A DNA stretch of 64,000 nucleotides, taken from positions 4,084,501-4,148,500 of the forward strand of contig NZ_CP068983.1 of assembly GCF_016801025.1 (NCBI RefSeq), written 5' to 3'. Origin of the DNA: Paradevosia shaoguanensis (lineage in GTDB: Bacteria; Pseudomonadota; Alphaproteobacteria; Rhizobiales; Devosiaceae). The notes below the pieces were generated by a model, which did not search any database, was not told the DNA's origin, and worked only from the letters and a program-made list of their open reading frames with translations. Of the stretch, positions 1-11,949 are shown one piece after another (position 1 is the first letter of the stretch; every line of letters begins with the position of its first letter). Both the position numbers and the translations under genes were made by a program.

Positions 1-138
1 CGATATCGTGTGCAGTCGCACACAGCGAAAATGCAGCGGGTCGTCGGGGAGCGCGATCTGCGGCCCTCGGTGGCCGCAGTCCATGAGTTGCCGACGGACC
101 AACGCCCCGTAGACCGAATAACCATCGGTCGCCGATGA
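1..138 (+). CDS. Open frame at left edge, possible 3' end of a gene
   Basis: The frame is open from the first base to a TGA at 136-138. That stop overlaps the ATG of the next gene in an ATGA arrangement, which would suit translational coupling. The visible 45 residues (ending in DRITIGRR) match no family I recognise and no start is visible. It may be the tail of a real upstream gene or chance openness of GC-rich DNA. Confidence 0.15.
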   Translation, partial: RYRVQSHTAKMQRVVGERDLRPSVAAVHELPTDQRPVDRITIGRR

Positions 139-383
139 ATGATAATTTCGACTACGGCAAATCCGCCGAACTCTATTCTGGGACGGATGCCGTGCGGCGA
201 GGCTTTTTACGCCATCTACGCTTTTCCAGCTCCGCCAAAGCCATACAGTTCGCAATAGAAGAGCTGCCGCAAGAGCTGCTGGCCAACGTTACTCTGGTTG
301 TCAATCGTCAAACCTTTCGGGCTGTGGCCAATATCGGCCTCTACATGGCAGCCGCGTATCCGCTTTCGCGGACGTGTTGCTGA
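135..383 (+). CDS. Small unknown protein, paralogue of the next gene
   Basis: This 82-residue protein has no signal peptide or membrane segment. It shares a pattern with the gene that follows: AELY near the N-terminus, then RF-S-A-AI-FAI, then a short hydrophobic strand ending LVV. The start is ATG 135; there is no Shine-Dalgarno sequence, but the ATG overlaps the stop of an upstream open frame. I have seen similar short proteins in other Hyphomicrobiales genomes, without any assigned role. The function is unknown. The coding call rests mainly on the similarity to its neighbour. Confidence 0.5.
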   Translation: MNDNFDYGKSAELYSGTDAVRRGFLRHLRFSSSAKAIQFAIEELPQELLANVTLVVNRQTFRAVANIGLYMAAAYPLSRTCC

Positions 384-408
384 AGGCCCGCATCTAAAGA
401 AAAGAAAA

Positions 409-639
409 ATGAGAAAACCTAGGAATTGGGCAGCCGAGCTCTATCTCGGTCGCGACCGCCCGACTGCGCTCGCATTGGGACCGAAAAGGTTCCGGTCGGC
501 AGCGAATGCCATCCGTTTCGCCATCCAGCGAGCCGCGCCTGTGAGCCTTCGCGGCGCCATGCTGGTCGTCGGCCAACACGAGTTTGGCCCGAGTGAGATT
601 GCGCGTTTCCATAGAGCGCTGGCCGCGTCGAATACATAA
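409..639 (+). CDS. Small unknown protein, tandem paralogue of the preceding gene
   Basis: This 76-residue protein starts at ATG 409, 25 bases after the previous stop; the frame is open further upstream. The purine run AAAGAAAAG lies just before the ATG. Aligned with the previous protein it keeps AELY, a basic RF-S-A-AI-FAI helix and the LVV strand followed by F. This indicates a tandem duplication that has since diverged strongly. No catalytic motif or membrane segment is visible. Starting at 409 keeps the two homologous proteins the same length. Confidence 0.5.
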   Translation: MRKPRNWAAELYLGRDRPTALALGPKRFRSAANAIRFAIQRAAPVSLRGAMLVVGQHEFGPSEIARFHRALAASNT

Positions 640-667
640 GCAAAGCGAGATTCGCATGAGTGATTGG

Positions 668-695
668 GCATGGCGGCAAAGAGTTGCCGCCATGC
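668..695. terminator. Hairpin between convergent genes
   Basis: A perfect 12-bp stem (GCATGGCGGCAA with TTGCCGCCATGC) closes a 4-base AGAG loop. It lies between the end of the small + strand gene and the end of the - strand MFS gene. No T tract follows on either strand, so intrinsic termination is plausible but not assured. Confidence 0.45.
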
Positions 696-724
696 TGCGG
701 GAACGCGCTGACGGGAACACTGCG

Positions 725-2020
725 CTAGGCAGCGAGCTCCTGAACTTCGGCCCGGCCGTGCATCCTTCGGGTCGCCGCGGCGGGCGTGGACTTGAGGGTC
801 AATGCCCAGAAGGCGATGGTCACGAGGCTGATGCCGGCGCCGGCGACGCAGACGCCGGTCCATCCGGCTGCGGCGTAGATGATGGTGGAAGTCGAGGAGC
901 CGAGCGCGCTGCCGATCGAATAGAACACCATGTAGGCGGCCGTCAGGCGGCTCTGGGCTTCCGGCCTCACGCGGTAGATCATGGCCTGGTTGGTGACGTG
1001 GGTGGCCTGCAATCCGAAATCGATGATCAGCACACCCGCGATCAGCCACAGGATCGAGTGGTGCAGCAGCGCAATCGGCAACCAGGCGACCAGCATGAGC
1101 ACGAGCGCGATGCCGGTCGTGCGCTGGCCGTATCCCGCGTCGGTCCACCGCCCTGCCCGCATGGCGGCCAGCGCACCGGCTGCCCCGGCAAAGCCGAAGA
1201 GACCGATTTCGGTGTGCGAAAGGGAGAATGGCGGCGCGCTCAAGGGAAGAACCAGCGGCGCCAGCAAAGTGGTGATGTTGGCAAATATCAGCATGGCGAT
1301 GATGGCACGGATGCGGAGCACCGGTTCTTGGATGAAGAGGGTTCCGAGGGACTTGATGAGGCCCGGATAGGAGAGCCCGGTCCGCGGCTTTTGCTGTCGC
1401 GGGAGCGCGCGCCAGAGCAACAGGGCGACCGCGGAAGTGAGTATGGCGGAGACGATGTAGACGGCGCGCCATCCTGAGAGATCAGTCACGATACCGGCAA
1501 CGCTTCGGGCGAGAAGGATGCCCAGCACGATGCCGCCGGTGACCATGCCGACGACGTTACCGCGCTCGGATGGTCGTGCGAGGCTGGCGGCGTAGGCGAC
1601 CAGGGCCTGGGTGACGACGGCGAGGAGACCGACGACGGCCATGGATACCAGGAGCATGGTCGCGGACGTCGAAAGGCCAACGCTGATCAGCGCGATGACG
1701 GACAGGAGCGACTGGGCGACGATGAGTTTGCGTCGATCGACGAGGTCTCCGAGCGGCACCAGCAGGATGAGACCCAGGCCGTAGCCTATCTGGGTGATGC
1801 CGACGATGAGGCCGGCCGTGGCGCGGGACAACCCGAGATCGTCGGCCATCACGTCGAGAAGCGGATGGGCGAAGTAGACGTTGGCGACTGCCAGGCCGCT
1901 GGCCAGGGCAAAGAGAAAAATCCTGGCGCGGGTGAGCGGAGGCGGCGCATCGGCGGCGGATTCGGGCGCGAGCGCATTTGTTCGTGGCGCCTGCGGGCGC
2001 CGCGAATTGGTCAAAAACAT
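725..2020 (-). CDS. MFS efflux transporter
   Basis: This 431-residue inner-membrane protein has about twelve hydrophobic segments. Between TM2 and TM3 it has the MFS signature (PLGDLVDRRKLI), which is typical of drug:proton antiporters of the DHA1 group. The substrate is unknown. I chose ATG 2020 because GGAG lies 6 bases upstream; the longer frame starting near 2062 would run into the repeat-rich operator region. It is divergent from an HxlR-family regulator, so it is probably the target that the regulator controls in response to the exported compound. Confidence 0.85.
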   Translation of the reverse strand: MFLTNSRRPQAPRTNALAPESAADAPPPLTRARIFLFALASGLAVANVYFAHPLLDVMADDLGLSRATAGLIVGITQIGYGLGLILLVPLGDLVDRRKLIVAQSLLSVIALISVGLSTSATMLLVSMAVVGLLAVVTQALVAYAASLARPSERGNVVGMVTGGIVLGILLARSVAGIVTDLSGWRAVYIVSAILTSAVALLLWRALPRQQKPRTGLSYPGLIKSLGTLFIQEPVLRIRAIIAMLIFANITTLLAPLVLPLSAPPFSLSHTEIGLFGFAGAAGALAAMRAGRWTDAGYGQRTTGIALVLMLVAWLPIALLHHSILWLIAGVLIIDFGLQATHVTNQAMIYRVRPEAQSRLTAAYMVFYSIGSALGSSTSTIIYAAAGWTGVCVAGAGISLVTIAFWALTLKSTPAAATRRMHGRAEVQELAA

Positions 2021-2040
2021 TGCAAGCTCCAGATCGGTTT

Positions 2041-2098
2041 GGTTTAATAACGAAACCATCAATCAGGTAGCCTGATTGGTTTAATAATGCAACCATCA
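2041..2098. promoter_or_regulatory. Operator/promoter region between MFS and HxlR genes
   Basis: Two near-identical 21-bp direct repeats (2041-2061 and 2078-2098, 19 of 21 identical) each begin GGTTTAATAA and end AACCATCA. They flank a perfect 7+7 palindrome, AATCAGG-TAG-CCTGATT (2061-2077). Each repeat also carries GGTT...AACC inverted symmetry. The block sits exactly between the two divergent genes once their Shine-Dalgarno-supported starts are used. It is likely bound by the adjacent HxlR protein. Confidence 0.7.
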
Positions 2099-2128
2099 TT
2101 TGATGGCGAAGCGAGCAAGGAGTCAGCG

Positions 2129-2581
2129 GTGGTCGCGCGAAAGAGCCTTAGGCAGGACTATTGCCCGAGTGCGCGGGCGCTCGACGTGATCGGGGATTGG
2201 TGGTCGCTGCTGATCGTGCGCGATGCCTTTGACGGGCTGACGCGTTTCGGCGCGTTCCAGAAGAGCCTCGGCATTGCCAAGAACATCCTGACCGAGCGCC
2301 TGCGAAGGCTGACCGAGAGCGGAATCCTGCAGGCCGTACCGGCCAGCGAGGGCGGTGCGCGGATGGAATATCAGCTCACTGCGAAGGGGAAGGATCTCTT
2401 CCCGGTTATCGTCGCACTCAGGCAGTTCGGCGAACTTCACCTCTTCTCGCCCGAGGAGGAGCATTCGATGCTACTCGAGCGGGCGACGGGTCAGCCGATC
2501 CGGCTGGAGGTCTGTACGCAGGACGGCCAGCCCATCGGGCCCGATGAGACGGTGATCCTCAAAGTGCAGGAACCGGAATAG
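2129..2581 (+). CDS. HxlR-family winged-helix regulator
   Basis: This is a DNA-binding regulator of about 150 residues. After a conserved Cys (DYCPSARALDVIGDWWSLLI) comes the HxlR winged helix-turn-helix with the family pattern RF-F...GIAKNILTERLRRL-E-GIL, then a YQLT-KG wing. HxlR proteins act as dimers and often sense quinones, aldehydes or other electrophiles through cysteines. The start GTG 2129 has AAGGAG 6 bases upstream; an ATG at 2087 lies inside an operator repeat and has no ribosome site. It is divergent from the MFS exporter, its probable target, and ends base to base with the - strand gene that follows. Confidence 0.85.
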   Translation: MVARKSLRQDYCPSARALDVIGDWWSLLIVRDAFDGLTRFGAFQKSLGIAKNILTERLRRLTESGILQAVPASEGGARMEYQLTAKGKDLFPVIVALRQFGELHLFSPEEEHSMLLERATGQPIRLEVCTQDGQPIGPDETVILKVQEPE

Positions 2582-2833
2582 CTACGGCTTGTGCGGCGCG
2601 GGCTGGTTGCCGATGGGTGCCAGGGTCTGGATTTCGTAGCCGTAGCCAGGGCCTTCATTGTCGCGTGCCTGCGCGCGGACATAGGCGCCGCGGTTGGTGC
2701 CATCGGGATAGGCGTTCGCCTGGTTCGCGGCCTTCACCTGCTGGCCCCAATTGGTCTCGGGCGATGGGGGCGCGGCGACGGCCGGAGTGCAGACAAGGCC
2801 GGCGGCCAGGGCAAGGGCGATGATGCGGTTCAT
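2582..2833 (-). CDS. Small secreted protein of unknown function
   Basis: The protein has 83 residues with a clear Sec signal peptide (MNRIIALALAAGLVCTPAVA, cleavage expected after AVA). The mature region is about 60 residues, polar and rich in Asn, Gln, Gly and Pro, with no motif I recognise. AAGGAGG lies 6 bases before the ATG, which strongly supports the call. Its stop codon abuts the stop of the convergent HxlR gene with no spacer. It is likely periplasmic; the role is unknown. Confidence 0.7.
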   Translation of the reverse strand: MNRIIALALAAGLVCTPAVAAPPSPETNWGQQVKAANQANAYPDGTNRGAYVRAQARDNEGPGYGYEIQTLAPIGNQPAPHKP

Positions 2834-3015
2834 TTCAGCCTCCTTGGGAGGGCTGGATCGTAGCTCCCGGCGAAAGCGCGCAGCACTAGTGCAAGCGGAC
2901 TAGCTCAGGCAGATGTGATCATTCGGTCGATAGGCGCGGAATGGGAAGGCGCGTGCGGCGCGACCCGCTGTTCTGGCCGCATTTTCTCAGGCGGCCGCTG
3001 GTTCGAGCAAAACAT

Positions 3016-3031
3016 TCAAGATTTTACTTGA
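3016..3031. promoter_or_regulatory. Inverted repeat upstream of the ArsR-type gene
   Basis: TCAAG-ATTTTA-CTTGA is a 5-bp inverted repeat in an AT-rich patch directly before the ArsR-rhodanese gene. ArsR proteins commonly bind such sites and repress their own gene. This is a candidate operator only. Confidence 0.35.
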
Positions 3032-3059
3032 TCGATTGTCCGATGCTATTCTGCGGGGA

Positions 3060-3710
3060 ATGGCGACAGATCCCTATATTCTTCAACTCTCCGAACTTGC
3101 CGACATTGCCCGCACACTGGGCCATGCGCACCGCCTGCTGCTGCTCGACCATATCGCGCAGGGCGAGCGGTCGGTGGAACGGCTGGCCGAGCTGACGCAG
3201 CTGTCGGTTGCCAATACGTCCCAGCACTTGCAGCACCTGCGGCGCGGTGGGTTCGTGGAAAGCCGACGTGATGGGAAGCGCGTGCTCTACCGGCTGGGCG
3301 GCGGGCCGATCGAGGCCATATTGGCGGCGCTGAGGGGCTATGCCGCGCATGGGCAGGCCGAGATTCGCGAGCTGATTGCCGATCCGCGCAACGGGGAGCA
3401 CACGGCGATTTCCCGCGATGAATTGCTCGAGCTGCTGCGGTCCGGCGCGGTGACGCTGCTCGATGTTCGGCCGGCGGAGGAGTATGCGCTGGGGCACCTG
3501 CCGGGCGCGCTGAATGTGCCGACCGGCGAATTGGCCGAGCGGCTGTCGGAGTTGCCGCCCGGGCAGGAAGTCGTCGCCTATTGCCGCGGACCTTATTGCA
3601 TTCTGTCAAAGACAGCCGAGAAGCTACTGACGGATAACGGGTTTCAGGTTCGGCGCCTCGTGGCGGGGTTTCCTGATTGGAAGGCTGCGGGACTGGCTGT
3701 CGAGGTCTGA
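3060..3710 (+). CDS. ArsR-family regulator fused to a rhodanese domain
   Basis: The protein has two domains. Residues 1-95 form an ArsR winged helix (LGHAHRLLLLDHIAQGERSV, then SVANTSQHLQHLR as the recognition helix). Residues 110-215 form a rhodanese domain with LLDVRPAEEY and the active-site loop CRGPYC. The single-domain rhodanese fold transfers sulfane sulfur on its Cys, so the fusion probably couples DNA binding to persulfide or related thiol chemistry; that coupling is inferred. ATG 3060 is chosen, but its ribosome site is poor, and TTG 3036 in the same frame would add eight residues. A YeeE/YedE sulfur-transport pair lies 7 kb downstream. Confidence 0.85.
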   Translation: MATDPYILQLSELADIARTLGHAHRLLLLDHIAQGERSVERLAELTQLSVANTSQHLQHLRRGGFVESRRDGKRVLYRLGGGPIEAILAALRGYAAHGQAEIRELIADPRNGEHTAISRDELLELLRSGAVTLLDVRPAEEYALGHLPGALNVPTGELAERLSELPPGQEVVAYCRGPYCILSKTAEKLLTDNGFQVRRLVAGFPDWKAAGLAVEV

Positions 3711-3878
3711 TAGGGCGTCGCGTAAACTTTTTGTCGACGACGATTGCGGGAACGCTTTTTTGTCCCCGGATGAAAACGCAAGGTTTACAAAGCGCATAGG
3801 ATACTCCGCTCACTTCTAGACCGAGGAGGGAGTGCCGGCAGCCCGATAGAAATCGCAAGCTGGCCTGGCGTGATCAGA

Positions 3879-5036
3879 ATGGACACACCCTCAGTTTTTG
3901 TAACCGTCTCGCTGGTGATGCTTGCGAACGGGCTTGCCCTTGGCGTTACCACCTCTTCCCTGCCGCGCTCGCTGCGTCCGGCGGCGATCTACTGGCAGAT
4001 CGCCACGCTGATGATTGCGCTCGGCTGCCTGGTCTTCGCCTATGGGACGCTGCTGCCGGCCCCAGTCATGGTGACGGCGGCCAACAGCCTCCTCGTGCTT
4101 GGGCTCTACGGCTATTATTGCAGCCTGCGGCTCTTCCATGGACGGACGGTGCCGCCTTTGCTGGTCTTGCTGCCGGTGGCCGCGATGCTGTGGGTGCTGG
4201 TCTTCTCGGCGGTCTATCCCGATTTCAAGATTCGCGTGGTAGGGATGGCCGTGGTCTGGCTCGCCCTCATGGGCGGCAGCCTCTACGAACTGACCAGGAG
4301 GAGCCAGGAAGCGACCTCGGTCAGCCGCAGGATGCTGACGGGGATTTTCGCCTTTGCCATCGCGTGCGTCGTGATCCGCGCCGTCGGCTACCAGATCTCC
4401 AATGTCGATGCGAACTATGCACTGGTCACCAACGACAACTGGCTGAACCCGCTCTCGCCCCTCCTGCTGCCGCTGCTGCCGATCATCGGGACGACTGCGT
4501 TCATCCTCATGTGCACCGAGCGCCTGCGCCGGCAATTGCAGGTGGCGGCTTCGACCGACTATCTCACTGAGCTACCCAATAGGCGGACGCTCGCGGAGGC
4601 CGGGAAGGCGCATTACGACCGTGCGCGGCGGCTGGGACGCGGCTTTGCGGTGGCGGTACTCGACGTGGATGGGTTCAAGAGCATCAACGATGCGCATGGG
4701 CATGACGTCGGCGACCAGGCGCTGGTGCATGTGGCGGCGCGGCTGCGCGGGGCGGCGCGAGAGCTTGACGTGGTGGCGCGGACGGGCGGCGAGGAGTTCG
4801 TGGCGCTGCTCGATGACCTGGCCACGAATGAGGCTTTTGCGGCCGTGGAGCGTATCCGGGCGGCGGTCGAGGATGGGCATTTCGATGACTCGCGACGGAT
4901 CCGGATCACGATTTCGGCTGGCGTCGCGGTGTTTCGGGCGGAGGACGATACGTTCGAGACCGTGTTGCGGCGGGCCGATGACGCGCTTTATGTGGCCAAG
5001 GCGGAAGGACGCAATCGCGTGAAGCTCGCGGCCTGA
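3879..5036 (+). CDS. Membrane-bound diguanylate cyclase (GGDEF)
   Basis: This enzyme of about 385 residues probably makes cyclic di-GMP from two GTP. The first 210 residues contain six or seven hydrophobic segments forming an integral-membrane sensor without a recognisable ligand-binding family. The C-terminal 170 residues are a GGDEF domain, with DYLTELPNRRTL at its start and the active-site motif GGEEF near residue 304. An inhibitory I-site (RELD, five residues before GGEEF) is intact, so product inhibition is expected. No EAL domain is present. The start is ATG 3879 or, nine bases earlier, GTG 3870; neither has a good ribosome site. Confidence 0.9.
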   Translation: MDTPSVFVTVSLVMLANGLALGVTTSSLPRSLRPAAIYWQIATLMIALGCLVFAYGTLLPAPVMVTAANSLLVLGLYGYYCSLRLFHGRTVPPLLVLLPVAAMLWVLVFSAVYPDFKIRVVGMAVVWLALMGGSLYELTRRSQEATSVSRRMLTGIFAFAIACVVIRAVGYQISNVDANYALVTNDNWLNPLSPLLLPLLPIIGTTAFILMCTERLRRQLQVAASTDYLTELPNRRTLAEAGKAHYDRARRLGRGFAVAVLDVDGFKSINDAHGHDVGDQALVHVAARLRGAARELDVVARTGGEEFVALLDDLATNEAFAAVERIRAAVEDGHFDDSRRIRITISAGVAVFRAEDDTFETVLRRADDALYVAKAEGRNRVKLAA

Positions 5037-5070
5037 GCCGACGGGGCCGCTTGCGAACAAAACGCGAAAC

Positions 5071-8908
<3,838 letters not shown>

Positions 8909-8911
8909 CCG

Positions 8912-9883
8912 CTACGGCAGGAGAATGACCGAACCCGTGGTCCGACGCCCTTCGAGCGCACGATGTGCCTCGGCGGCGTCGGCCAGCGCGAAGCGGTGAT
9001 TGATCGATACCTTGATCGTGCCATCGAGTACCGCCTGGTAGACGGCGGCAAGGCCAGCCCGATAATCCTCGGTCTTGCGCCAATAGGTGCCGCCGGTGGG
9101 GCGCGTGACGTAGAGCGAGCCCTTGGTCGAGAGGATGCCCAGATTGGGAATCGAGACGGGGCCCGAGGCATTGCCCAGGCTTACCATCAGTCCACGCGGC
9201 TTGAGGCAGTCGAGGCCGCCCACGAAGGTATCCTTGCCGACCCCGTCGTAGACGACATCCACGCCCTGCCCGTTCGTCAGCTGGCGAACGCGATCGACAA
9301 AGTCTTCGGTGCGGTAGTTGATGACCTCGTCGCAGCCATTGGCCCTGGCGAGAGCCACCTTCTCGTCCGAACCGGCGGTGCCGATGACGCGTGCGCCCAG
9401 GGCGTGGGCCCATTGGCAGGCGATGAGGCCCAGGCCACCGGCGGCAGCCTGGAAGAGGATCGTCTGGCCGGGCTCGACCTTGTGGGTCAGGAACAGCAGG
9501 TAGTAAGCCGTCGCGCCCTTGAGGCCGATGGCCGCGGCGGTTTCGTAGTCGATGCCGTCGGGCAGCGGCGCCACCCGATTGGCGAAGATGAGGCGCTCTT
9601 CGGCATAGGCGCCGGGGTCACCCTGGTAGGCGACGCGGTCGCCTACCCTGAAATCGGTGACCTCGGCTCCGACGGCCGTGACCTCGCCGGCAGCCTCGTT
9701 GCCGGCGACGAAAGGCAGGTCGCGCGGATAGAGGCCGGAGCGCTGGTAGGTATCGACGAAATTGAGCCCGATCGCGTGCTGGCGGATCCGGATCTGACCG
9801 GGGCCGGGTTCGCCGACCTCACGATCTTCCAGCTTGAGCACCTCCGGTCCACCGGTGGTGCGCACGATGATCGCCTTGCTCAT
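8912..9883 (-). CDS. qor: Zinc-free quinone oxidoreductase (MDR family)
   Basis: This 323-residue NADPH-dependent quinone oxidoreductase of the medium-chain dehydrogenase/reductase superfamily has an N-terminal GroES-like catalytic domain (GLNFVDTYQRSGLYP) and a Rossmann domain with the NADPH motif AAAGGLGL. The structural and catalytic zinc ligands of alcohol dehydrogenases are absent. Length and motifs match E. coli Qor, a one-electron quinone reductase. It follows terC on the same strand with 20 bases between, so the two may be co-transcribed. Confidence 0.9.
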   Translation of the reverse strand: MSKAIIVRTTGGPEVLKLEDREVGEPGPGQIRIRQHAIGLNFVDTYQRSGLYPRDLPFVAGNEAAGEVTAVGAEVTDFRVGDRVAYQGDPGAYAEERLIFANRVAPLPDGIDYETAAAIGLKGATAYYLLFLTHKVEPGQTILFQAAAGGLGLIACQWAHALGARVIGTAGSDEKVALARANGCDEVINYRTEDFVDRVRQLTNGQGVDVVYDGVGKDTFVGGLDCLKPRGLMVSLGNASGPVSIPNLGILSTKGSLYVTRPTGGTYWRKTEDYRAGLAAVYQAVLDGTIKVSINHRFALADAAEAHRALEGRRTTGSVILLP

Positions 9884-9903
9884 CTCGTCAATTCCCCCTC
9901 AGG

Positions 9904-10815
9904 TCAACGTGTCGTCTTCGGCTTGCGCGGCGCCGACTTCGGCCGCGACTGCGCGCGGGAGGCCGGCGTGGATTTGGGCCTGGCCGCTGCGGCAGATTCC
10001 GCCTGTGCGACGGCGTGGCCATTCCCAGCCTCTACCTCGCCCAGCTCCCTGGCGTCCAGATGAGCGCCGGGGATTGTCGCGGCCGCCGCCAGGCGAACGC
10101 GGGAGGACTTGCGCTTGCGGGCGAAGATGTTGACTGCCTCGACGAGGACCGAGAAGGCCATGGCCGAGTAGATGTAGCCCTTGGGAATGTGGAAGCCGAG
10201 ACCATCGGCCACCAGCGACACGCCGATGAGCAGCAGGAAGGCGAGCGCCAGCATCTTGGTGGTCGGGTGTTCGGCCACGAAGCGAGCCACGGGGCCCGAG
10301 GCCACGAACATCACGCCGACGGCGATGATGACGGCGGCGATCATGACCTCGACATGCTCGGCCATGCCGACGGCAGTCACGATCGAGTCGATCGAGAACA
10401 CCAGGTCGATGGCGATGATCTGGGCGATGATGGCCGAAAAACCGGCCTTGGCAGCCTGGGCGATCGTGGGCTCGTGCGGCTCCTCGATCTCGGCGTGCAT
10501 CTCGTGCGTGGCCTTGTAGATGAGGAAGAGACCGCCGCCGAGAAGGATGATGTCCTTCCAGGACAGCTCGAAGCCGAAAGCGGAAATGACCGGCTGGGTA
10601 AGGCCGATGATCCAGGAAATAACGAGAAGCAGGAGAATGCGGAAGATGAGCGCCAGGGATAGACCAAGCTTCCTGGCGCGATCAGCCTGCTCCTTGGGCA
10701 GGCGCGATACCAGGACGGAGATGAAGACTATGTTGTCTATGCCGAGGACGATCTCCATGACGGTTAGGGTTGCAAGGGCGATCCAGGCATTCGGATCGGT
10801 TAGCAGCTCGATCAT
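9904..10815 (-). CDS. TerC-family integral membrane protein
   Basis: The protein has about 303 residues and seven hydrophobic segments. It shows the TerC hallmarks: an acidic membrane motif MEIVLGIDNIVF and its second copy IDLVFSIDSIVTAVG. TerC/Alx/MeeF proteins export manganese or protect against metal or tellurite stress; the substrate here is unknown. The last 65 residues form an Ala/Pro/Lys/Arg-rich cytoplasmic tail. ATG 10815 has GGAG 6 bases upstream and is preferred over ATG 10827, four codons earlier. The gene is first in a likely terC-qor unit. I found no convincing yybP-ykoY manganese riboswitch in the leader. Confidence 0.88.
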   Translation of the reverse strand: MIELLTDPNAWIALATLTVMEIVLGIDNIVFISVLVSRLPKEQADRARKLGLSLALIFRILLLLVISWIIGLTQPVISAFGFELSWKDIILLGGGLFLIYKATHEMHAEIEEPHEPTIAQAAKAGFSAIIAQIIAIDLVFSIDSIVTAVGMAEHVEVMIAAVIIAVGVMFVASGPVARFVAEHPTTKMLALAFLLLIGVSLVADGLGFHIPKGYIYSAMAFSVLVEAVNIFARKRKSSRVRLAAAATIPGAHLDARELGEVEAGNGHAVAQAESAAAARPKSTPASRAQSRPKSAPRKPKTTR

Positions 10816-11018
10816 CAAGGGCTCCATCCCGTTGGTACGAATGGCTATATTTAGGGTTGCACTTTTCGGCTTGAAAGAAGCACCCCAAAGGAAATTTCCA
10901 GCAGATGGTTTTTTCTACCCGGGGTGTAACTAGGGCATGACATGGCCGGCCGGTTTCTGGCCGGGCGACGGAACGGGTGCTAGCCTTCGGCAAACTGGCA
11001 GGAAAGGCGCGCGTTTCG

Positions 11019-11474
11019 ATGGAATCCTTCAGCCCCATATCGGCCGCGGCAGGCGGCGTATTGATCGGCCTGGCGGCCGCTGTCCTCTGGCTCGGCAATG
11101 GGCGGATCGCCGGCATTTCTGGCATCTTCGGTCAATTGCTGCCGCCGGCTCGTACCGTGGTCTGGCGGCTGGTTTTCCTCGCCTCGCTCGTGATCGGAAC
11201 CCTGGCTGCGTCCTATCTCGTCCCGGGGCTGGGCATAGGCGGTCCGGGTGGTGCGCCAGCGCAGTTGGTAACACCGGTCAATGCTCCCCTGCCCGCCGTC
11301 GTCTGGATCGCACTGGCGGGACTTCTCACCGGGTTCGGCACCAAGATCGGAAACGGGTGTACGTCAGGGCACGGCGTGTGCGGGCTGGCGCGACTTTCGC
11401 GACGCTCGTTCGTGGCGGTCGGGGTGTTCTTCGTCGTGGCCATGGTCACGGTCGCGGTTACGGGAATTGTTTGA
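11019..11474 (+). CDS. YeeE/YedE-family sulfur transporter, N-terminal half
   Basis: This 151-residue membrane protein has four hydrophobic helices and the family loop NGCTSGHGVCGLARLSRRS with its conserved Cys residues. Full-length YeeE (TsuA) imports thiosulfate through a line of cysteines; in many proteobacteria it is split into two half-size genes, as here. ATG 11019 is chosen (GGAAAGG upstream); a GTG at 10977 would extend it by 14 residues. The second half starts two bases after this stop, so the pair is one translational unit. Confidence 0.85.
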   Translation: MESFSPISAAAGGVLIGLAAAVLWLGNGRIAGISGIFGQLLPPARTVVWRLVFLASLVIGTLAASYLVPGLGIGGPGGAPAQLVTPVNAPLPAVVWIALAGLLTGFGTKIGNGCTSGHGVCGLARLSRRSFVAVGVFFVVAMVTVAVTGIV

Positions 11475-11475
11475 G

Positions 11476-11949
11476 ATGAAGTCCAGCGTGCAACCGACCT
11501 ATCTCCTCACCTCAGCCGCAAGCGGCCTGCTGTTCGGCGCAGGTCTCTACGTTTCGCAGATGGTCAATCCGCTGAAAGTACTGCGCTTTCTGGATGTGAC
11601 GGCCATTCCGACCGGCGGCTGGGACCCGAGCCTGGCATTCGTCATCGTCCCCGCCATTGCGGTGATGTTCATCGCCGTTCGGACCGGACGGCGGCGGCAG
11701 GCGCCGCTCTTCGACGTCGAATTCCATGAGCCAGAGTACCAGCGGATCGATGCGCCGCTGGTTGGCGGCGCGGCGCTTTTCGGGATCGGCTGGGGCATGT
11801 CGGGCATCTGCCCGGGACCGGCAATCGCGCTCATCGCCTTCATGCCTGACAATCTGTGGATTTTCCTTGTGGCCATGTTTGTTGGCTCCTATGCCGGAGC
11901 CTATGTGATCCCTTCGGGGCACGACAAACGATTGGCCATGGCGAGATGA
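11476..11949 (+). CDS. DUF6691/YeeE-YedE family protein, C-terminal half
   Basis: This 157-residue, four-helix membrane protein is the second half of the split YeeE/YedE transporter. Its conserved motif GWGMSGICPGPAI carries the Cys that matches the second thiosulfate relay site. The start ATG 11476 follows the stop of the first half by one base. Its own stop overlaps the ATG of the following FAD enzyme (ATGA), so all three genes are probably translated together. Uptake of thiosulfate or another reduced sulfur species is inferred from the family. Confidence 0.85.
   Translation: MKSSVQPTYLLTSAASGLLFGAGLYVSQMVNPLKVLRFLDVTAIPTGGWDPSLAFVIVPAIAVMFIAVRTGRRRQAPLFDVEFHEPEYQRIDAPLVGGAALFGIGWGMSGICPGPAIALIAFMPDNLWIFLVAMFVGSYAGAYVIPSGHDKRLAMAR

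Noticed and set aside
584-1477. A + strand frame including MSDWAWRQRVAAML at 656
   Set aside because: Beyond the first residues it is the antisense of the MFS gene, and its beginning lies in the 668-695 hairpin.
10816-10940. yybP-ykoY manganese riboswitch before terC
   Set aside because: TerC genes often have one, but the leader lacks the conserved GGGGAGUAG-type core and its pairing.
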